Source: Halichondria panicea
Taxonomy: Eukaryota; Porifera; Demospongiae; Suberitida; Halichondriidae
NCBI RefSeq assembly: GCF_963675165.1
Contig: NC_087390.1
Span: 1,197,501-1,261,500, forward strand
Reading direction: 5' to 3'
Length of the DNA: 64,000 nt
In this document: piece by piece, positions 60,492 to 64,000 of the stretch
How the letters are laid out: the number at the start of each line of letters is the position of its first letter
Position numbering within the stretch: the first letter of the stretch is position 1
Made by a program: the position numbers and the translations under genes
Notes under the pieces: model-generated
Seen by the model: only the letters and a program-made list of their open reading frames with translations
Databases searched by the model: none
Told to the model about the DNA's origin: nothing

Positions 60492-61930
60492 TACCGTCCG
60501 TATCCCTCATGCAGCTCCGAGGTATAATAAAATAGTTGCTGCATAAAACCTACAGCTCTGTGACTGTCTCTATAGCTATAGCTATTATAGCTCGATCTGT
60601 GTATTACTATATTCTTTGTCTATAATTATTATACTCACTCAAGATATTTTTCTGACAGAAATTTAACCTAATAATTTTGTGCAAACTAGCAGGCCTCCTT
60701 TTCTTCATTGAGGCCGGCTACATCCACACAAACTAAACTGATTAGCTGATTTACTCACTGGTTGGTCCAGGAGTCGTTGTGGACAATTTCTGCTTCTTAG
60801 ATGGTCCAGGTGAAGTATCATCATTGGGTGCTATACAATTGTGTAATATGTAAGTTACGCTCCTAATCAACTATACCTACAGGTATAGAAATGCTCATAA
60901 TAGTGTGGTCGTAAGTTAGCCTCATACCTGTACATGCCTCCTCTACAGCCTTAGCGACATCATTCCGTTCAACTGTTGGTGCTCTGAGACTCTGACATAT
61001 TTTAGAGTAAGTGAGAGAGGAAGTTTTCAAGTGAGAAGCTAGCATTTCACGTAGACAGGTTTGATTGTCTCCATGCTTATCAATGATATTACGGAGGGTG
61101 TGATGTCTCATTCCCAGGGAAAGTCCCAGGTTAAACCAGTCTCCAGCGGCTTTTATCAGTTTCTCGTAAACAGAATTCAAATCATCGTGAGACAGAATGG
61201 AATCTACAGTAAGTTCAATGACATAAACACGGTTATGTGTGTATATACAATTTTTATACTCTAAAAATAAAGTGCACTGAGCACACTAAAATGTTGCGTA
61301 AAAAGTGTGCTATACTGCTAACAGCAAATGCACACAAGGAGACGCCGCTTACCAAGCGTTGGTCCAGGGTTTGCTTCAACATCTCCTGACTGTAACAGTA
61401 AGTGGAATATCAGTAACAGTATACACAGACTGAGAGTGGGGGGCAACATCAGTCGATTAGTGCTCTGAACTCTCACTTGGAACTTGGTCGGCTTTTCTTG
61501 AGTCTCAAACACTAGAAAATAAGAGTATCCTCGATGTAAACGTTGCTTCTCTCCCGATAATATTCCCTGAGTGTCGATGAGGGTTATACTCTCGAGGACT
61601 GGACTAGGCAAAAACGAAGCCTCGAATCGGCTAAAGAAAGCGTTTCCAAACGACCGTAAGGCACCAAACTGTCGTGTTGGGTCGACAGCTAAAGCATTTC
61701 CAGGAGTGACTTGCTCATTAGGCCCATGCATGATGGCCATGAAGCGGTCGGTGGTGGGTTCAGGTCCAATCCTATACCAGGGAAAGCTTTAGAATGCTGC
61801 AACTACTATTCAATAGCTAGATCACAGCATGGCATATACATAAGAAATAGAAGAAGTGTATGCACAACTATACAGTACGATATGCTTGTACTTTAATACC
61901 TTCTGATATGCACACAGCACCAAGGTTCAT
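43866..61930 (-). CDS. Giant death-gene unit 5: 2A, 3 death domains, CARD-like, dynamin-like GTPase, ROCO-like GTPase, Ig-like, 3 death folds
   Basis: Gene model inferred from compatible phases. Exons (minus): 61930-61900, 61511-61353, 61203-60928, 60830-60759, 60087-59812, 59669-59601, 57593-57318, 57177-57109, 54698-54390, 54336-52147, 50761-47970, 47822-47600, 46687-46566, 46419-46138, 45037-44839, 44751-44650 and 44203-43866. They sum to 7785 bp with no internal stop: 2594 aa. Order: leader MNLGAVCISE; 2A ending near residue 60; death domains at about 64-409; CARD-like 410-512; dynamin-like 513-1242; ROCO-like 1243-2173; Ig-like 2173-2247; death folds to the end. No stop-bearing exon follows the first three death domains before the CARD-like exon, and the CARD-like exon has no ATG, which supports one gene. 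A two-gene model stays possible, with the cut between 57,109 and 54,698. Expected role: cytosolic sensor or signalling scaffold (inference). Confidence 0.6.
44440..44640. mobile_element. MITE, ACCGTATAGCGGG family, copy 6
   Basis: The ends ACCGTATAGCGGGTAATTTT and ATTACACGCTATATACGGTA are inverted, with the GGGGGACAAAATATTCGTGG interior. It lies in the giant-gene intron about 10 bp from the linker-exon donor at 44,649. Confidence 0.78.
45142..45400. mobile_element. MITE, ACCGTATAGCGGG family, copy 7 (diverged)
   Basis: The left end is worn (TTACCGTACATGCAGTGCG). The right end is good (TTTTTACCCCACGAAAATTA then CCCGCTATACGG). It is intronic in the giant gene. Confidence 0.6.
47195..47550. repeat. 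Interspersed repeat R-CA, copy 2
   Basis: It closely matches the copy at 60,150-60,530: GCGCTTTAGTGCAAGGCTAA, AGCCATAACTCGAGAAAGAA, GAGAACGTGGCTA, a CA run and GAGG(C/T)ATAATAA. It lies in the intron between the Ig-like and death exons. Confidence 0.75.
47600..47822 (-). CDS. Giant gene: Ig-like exon
   Basis: A 223-bp exon. FKWTRKGKKVGGG supplies the core Trp, and DHCDGFYTCEVSK gives the D-x-G-x-Y-x-C pattern of an immunoglobulin F strand. The first cysteine of the disulfide is not evident, so it is an I-set-like fold at best. It joins the death exons in phase. An Ig domain between a GTPase and death domains in a presumably cytosolic chain is unusual. Confidence 0.65.
47970..50761 (-). CDS. 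Giant gene: ROCO-like (Roc-COR) GTPase exon
   Basis: One 2792-bp exon. Walker A is YLIGLSGLGKTTF. The G3-like motif is NIIDIGGQPGFMEMLPFL, typical of Roc-like GTPases of multidomain signalling proteins. Between them sits an acidic/basic low-complexity insert with two copies of a PTDEVD-x-x-KKQ repeat. The second half (GTLLYYPDIEDKESYF, NRVICSPNVVFNSISLLV, then GYVPIGLFCALISKLV) fits a COR domain: low-load linker, strand, and winged-helix-like parts. It ends with Cys-rich CRCAKHSKVEDVCLCKLGG and phase 0. No kinase or LRR is seen. Confidence 0.75.
50896..51040. mobile_element. MITE, ACCGTATAGCGGG family, half copy
   Basis: The left part ACTGTATACCGGGTAATTTT with GGGGGCAAAACATTCGTGG and GCTTGCACTGCAGGTA is kept; no right end was found. 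It lies in the intron between the two GTPase exons. Confidence 0.6.
51978..52110. mobile_element. Diverged ACCGTATAGCGGG-like fragment
   Basis: ATCGTATAGCGGGTATATTC followed by GGGTACAAACTTTCGCAG and, later, ATTCGTGGGTACATG. It is only loosely related to the MITE family and shows no clear right end. Confidence 0.4.
52147..54336 (-). CDS. Giant gene: dynamin-superfamily GTPase exon
   Basis: One 2190-bp exon. G1 is VGLTNAGKSTTANSFIG, G3 is LDMPGTCDIF and G4 is LVLINKYDLC. QTVSSIRIVHD, shortly after G1, holds the likely G2 threonine. After the G domain comes a long helical, coiled-coil-rich stalk-like region. Near its end a 105-bp (35-residue) tandem duplication repeats SKLSQ(A/T)LWCELQQLLKEP and KLKKNELEAAEQDLQ. 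A basic KKRTHEEDSSIKKP tail leads to the ROCO-like exon. Dynamin-like proteins remodel membranes or self-assemble; here, beside death folds, it may drive assembly (inference). Confidence 0.8.
54390..54698 (-). CDS. Giant gene: CARD-like death-fold exon
   Basis: A 309-bp phase-1 exon, helical throughout, with SSDPLNIAQSLHSKGFIS and the later KYLEFISVLEKN. This pattern (an I-x-x-x-L-x-(S/E)-x-G-(F/L)-(I/L) turn, then a YxxFxxVL helix) fits a CARD or a related death fold. It has no ATG at its start and joins in phase to the dynamin-like exon. Assignment to CARD rather than a plain death domain is tentative. Confidence 0.55.
54776..55138. mobile_element. Inverted-repeat element, about 360 bp
   Basis: The ends ATAGGCCTGTGCCAAA and TTTGGCACAGGCCTAT are perfect inverted copies. 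The interior is AT-rich with repeated GAATAATAGG. It sits in the long intron upstream of the CARD-like exon. Confidence 0.8.
56009..56563. mobile_element. Long fold-back element, about 555 bp
   Basis: Arms of roughly 150-170 bp are inverted: left (AGTACAAAAAACATTTTGTG, TGGGTTGGTATAGTCTT, AACAGTTGGGTCCAGCAC), right the complement. The loop of about 230 bp is non-coding. It lies in the giant-gene intron between 54,698 and 57,109. Confidence 0.8.
56812..57305. repeat. Segmental duplication, copy A (pairs with 59,318-59,800)
   Basis: Nearly identical to 59,318-59,800, including the linker exon, its acceptor and flanking intron. The main visible difference is a small deletion near 59,395. It marks duplication of a death-linker cassette within the giant gene. 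Confidence 0.85.
57109..61203 (-). CDS. Giant gene: three death domains with linkers
   Basis: Three 276-bp death exons (61203-60928, 60087-59812, 57593-57318), each followed by a 69-72-bp linker (60830-60759, 59669-59601, 57177-57109), all phase 1. The domains share LNSVYEKLIKAAG(D/K)WFNLGL, then a loop with TL-x-NI, then LTYS(K/E)IC(Q/E)SLRAP and end EEACTG. The WFNLG motif and the C-terminal LRAP helix fit a death domain. Linkers are PGPSK(K/R)QKLSTTT, with no regular fold expected. The second and third death-linker pairs share recently duplicated flanks. Confidence 0.85.
57818..58348. mobile_element. Fold-back element, about 530 bp
   Basis: Arms of about 120 bp are inverted: left GAACGTTGCTAGGATTGCCA and GCATAACTCCAATCCGTTAC, right the complement. 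Both arms give the same basic open frame (MLGLPGKEKREKAKKQ), which I take to be an artefact of the repeat. A TCGATCCCAGGCCG motif lies outside each end (about 57,650 and 58,492). Confidence 0.75.
59318..59800. repeat. Segmental duplication, copy B
   Basis: The partner of 56,812-57,305; it covers the linker exon 59,669-59,601 and its surroundings. A third, older relative of the linker end is at about 60,690-60,840. Confidence 0.85.
60150..60530. repeat. Interspersed repeat R-CA, copy 3
   Basis: It matches 47,195-47,550 along most of its length and carries a longer CA array (about 60,450-60,490). It lies in the intron between the first and second death domains of the giant gene. Confidence 0.75.
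61353..61511 (-). CDS. Giant gene: 2A exon
   Basis: After the acceptor TTTCTAG the exon reads FETQEKPTKFQVRVQSTNR, then MLPPTLSLCILLLIFHLLL, then QSGDVEANPGP and TLG. This matches the 2A consensus D-(V/I)-E-x-N-P-G-P preceded by a Leu-rich helix. 2A peptides make the ribosome skip the Gly-Pro bond. The hydrophobic stretch right before it resembles the signal/2A arrangement reported for sea urchin NLR-like proteins. An ATG at 61449 could start a form in which the hydrophobic stretch is N-terminal. Confidence 0.88.
61527..61786 (-). pseudogene. EHD GTPase fragment in the giant gene
   Basis: The same EHD segment as in units 2 and 3 (MAIMHGPNEQ to RLHRGY), open and in frame with the 2A exon, with DTQG in place of DTPG. 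It lies between the leader at 61,900-61,930 and the 2A exon. It shares the deletion junction next to CTTTAGAATGCTGC with units 2 and 3. Confidence 0.75.
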
Positions 61931-62210
61931 GAAGCAGTGAGTTCCAGTGAGGATTTTTGACTTCGGTTCTTGACCTTTTAATAGGAGTCACAGTAGATCT
62001 GTCAAAACTACTACTATACTTGAGTTCGAGTCTGGATTCATTGCACTCGTACTCCCTAGCGACAGTGAAAGTAAACAAACGAGAAGACATGATGTTTGTG
62101 GAGGAGGTAGAGTGGGGAGGGGCTCCTTTTGCATGCATAATGTTTCTAGATCTAATGATCTTTTCCAACCCATTGTGTGCTTTGAAAAGTATTGCTGCAA
62201 GAGCTTGAGG
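61931..62210. promoter_or_regulatory. Head-to-head spacer, giant death gene / gamma-tubulin
   Basis: 280 bp separate the inferred giant-gene leader ATG (61,930) and the gamma-tubulin ATG (62,211). A divergent promoter is inferred from geometry. The sequence has no recognised motif. Confidence 0.4.
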
Positions 62211-63905
62211 ATGCCTCGAGAGATCATCACAATACAGCTGGGACAATGTGGGAACCAGAGTAAGTCTTGTCTGTTCTAATAGCTATGGAATTTATATTAT
62301 GTGTTTTCTCCTTCAGTTGGAATGGAGTTCTGGAAGCAGCTGTGTGCTGAGCATGCCATCAGTCCAGGTAAGGTAGTTCAAAGATCAGCCAACACTCCCA
62401 TACTACTACTACTGTAGGATGCACGTAATAATAGTAAACCTGTTTTGTCACAGAGGGTATACTCCAGGACTATGCAGTGGAGGGTATCGACAGAAAAGAT
62501 GTCTTCTTCTATCAGGTATAAACTTGTAGAATAGTTCTTACAAGTTTCCAGCCTACATAGTCTACGTTCGTGTAAGCAACAAGAATAGACTTTTCTGAAG
62601 TATGATAATCACCCACCCCATACAGACGTGTAATGTATATATCAGACTATAGTCTACTGACATTTATTACTTTTGAGTGCTTCCACCTCCTATACTTACA
62701 CTTCTCACACACCCACACCACACTTCTCACACACTCACACAGGCGGACGACGAACACTACATCCCACGAGCGGTACTGTTGGACCTAGAGCCTCGAGTGA
62801 TCCACGGTATCCTCACCTCCCCCTATGCTAAACTCTACAATCAGGAGAACATCTACACCTCGTCACACGGGGGCGGGGCTGGCAATAACTGGGCCAGTGG
62901 ACACTCTCAAGTGAGCACAATTTTATTGGTGTATAAGTATCTACAGTCCTTCTACTATCTCTCTGTACAATCTGATGCTCTAAATCCAACTCTTTCCATC
63001 GAAGCGCCTCATCCAAACTTTCGCTATTACCTTATTTTTCCTAATTGAGCAATCTTTGAGAGACGTTTTTCTTGATACTACATTTTACTGCTTCAAGTTT
63101 CTAACGCACATTACTCAGGTGTGAAACTAGGTATGTGAACACTAAGCATATCATTGTGTAGGCAATGCTCTGTTAATTCTATCGCTTGGTACACTAATCA
63201 CCAAAATTTTAGCCTGCTCCAAATGTCTGGTTTTCCCAGAGCCTGTCACAATAATTATACTATCTGTGATTTCTGTAATGTTTCATTTTCAGTATAAGGC
63301 CACGTACCATACGTACGTACATATAGCTCATGATATTTTACTGAAAGCTAAATAGCTGAACATTTTGTTTTGAGCATACCATCTGACTAAATGCAGGAAC
63401 AGTAAATTCGTATTTGAACGGCTATAACTTCAGTTCCGTTGACCCAGTTTGAAGTCTGTTTTGGGCCTGTTTTTAACAAAAGTTATTTTCCGAAAATGAG
63501 AAATTATGGCCTGTTCCAAATATGAGAGTTGAGCATATCATCTGAAAGAGCTCCATCTAAGCTTTCAGAAAATCACCAAAGCAAAAGCACTGGGCCAACA
63601 AACTTATGTCATGGCCACTACAGTGATATAGTGTGTTACTAACCCCTCCCCTTCACGCAGGCTGGGCGTCTCCATGAGGAGATATTCGACATCCTTGATC
63701 GAGAGGCTGATAACAGTGACAGTCTGGAGGGCTTCGTGCTCTCTCACTCCATAGCAGGTGGCACTGGGTCCGGGATGGGATCTTACCTCCTGGAGCATCT
63801 CAATGACAGGTGGCCGTGATAATTATAATTATTGTTCTTGATGTTGTTATTATTTCCAGATACCCGAAGAAGCTCATTCAAACCTACTCTGTGTTTCCCA
63901 ACCTG
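62211..63905 (+). CDS. TUBG1: Gamma-tubulin, 5' part (runs off the window)
   Basis: Gamma-tubulin nucleates microtubules at centrosomes. Exons seen: 62211-62259, 62317-62367, 62454-62515, 62743-62910, 63661-63809 and 63860-63905. The phases agree and give about 175 residues, the N-terminal part of a protein of about 450. The start is [36 protein letters not shown] and [15 protein letters not shown] are gamma-specific. The tubulin GTP signature GGTGSGMG is in exon 5, and [15 protein letters not shown] ends the visible part. The next exon lies beyond 64,000. The exon 4 acceptor follows a CA-rich tract. Confidence 0.93.
63410..63600. repeat. Interspersed repeat, GGCTATAACTTCAGTTCCGT family
   Basis: Shares TTTGGGCCTGTTTTTAACAA, AATGAGAAATTATGGCC and AAGCTTTCAGAAAATC with the copies at about 15,280 and 17,590 and with the palindrome at 2531. 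It lies in a gamma-tubulin intron. Confidence 0.6.
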
Positions 63906-64000
63906 GTGAGATTTGTGTGTGTATGCTGCACTGTACAGTGTGTATAATTGAGAGCCACTACAGGCTTGCAGTAAATGCATCCAATACATACAGTGAGTCT

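Noticed and set aside
25755-61930. Reading the 2A motifs as traces of viral insertions
   Set aside because: No polymerase, capsid or terminal repeats accompany them. The motif lies in a spliced exon in phase with death domains in every unit, so a host-gene origin fits better.
63961-64000. A further gamma-tubulin exon after the AG at 63,962-63,963
   Set aside because: The reading frames do not give the expected NQDEMSDVV-type sequence; the next exon probably lies outside the window.
1-64000. CRISPR arrays, bacterial operons, tRNA or rRNA genes
   Set aside because: Tandem repeats here lack regular spacers and the genes are spliced eukaryotic ones. I recognised no tRNA or rRNA, although I could not run a covariance search.

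Overview
The window reads as animal nuclear DNA from a compact, AT-rich genome: short introns, GT-AG splicing, neighbouring genes a few hundred bases apart, and many small fold-back (MITE-like) repeats. The gene content (MSL1, METTL6, HOP2, EHD, gamma-tubulin), a D-cysteine desulfhydrase-like enzyme and an expanded death-domain/GTPase repertoire fit a sponge. Amphimedon-like demosponge is my best guess, but this is inference from gene style, not from a database match.

Left third (1-25.5 kb): conserved housekeeping genes. In order: the last exon of NDUFS1 (+); SLC25A1 citrate carrier (-); PSMC3IP/HOP2 (+), divergent from SLC25A1; a D-cysteine desulfhydrase-like PLP enzyme (-); an SLC27A fatty-acid transporter/acyl-CoA synthetase (-); MSL1 (-), head-to-head with METTL6 (+); and an EHD-family membrane-remodelling ATPase (-). 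For each complete gene I could place exons whose phases close into one open reading frame of about the family's usual length.

Right two thirds (25.7-61.9 kb), all on the minus strand: a tandem family of death-fold genes that I think is the main discovery here. Every unit carries an exon with a hydrophobic stretch running straight into a 2A translational-recoding motif (GDVEANPGP or GDIEANPGP), then a death-domain exon, then a short Pro/Ser/Thr linker (in some units), then a C-terminal death-like exon in one of two types (A or B). There are four small units (25.8-28.5, 34.3-36.1, 36.3-38.1, 38.5-40.1 kb), one broken unit (32.1-34.1 kb) and one very large unit (43.9-61.9 kb). In the large one, phase-compatible exons run 2A - death - death - death - CARD-like - dynamin-like GTPase - ROCO-like GTPase - Ig-like - death - death - death-like stop, about 2,594 residues. 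Most units also carry pieces of the neighbouring EHD gene: its leader exon and fragments of its GTPase exon. The array therefore appears to have grown by duplication together with the EHD 5' end.

The far right (62.2-64 kb) begins gamma-tubulin (+), head-to-head with the leader of the giant death gene. Repeats include at least ten copies of a MITE family with ends like ACCGTATAGCGGGTAA, several other inverted-repeat elements, a ~300-bp tandem array, and a ~1.06-kb mobile element with a target-site duplication and a RecQ-helicase-like fragment.

The exon limits were worked out by hand from splice signals, phase and family similarity; no transcripts were available. The giant-gene model and the leader-to-2A splice are inferences.
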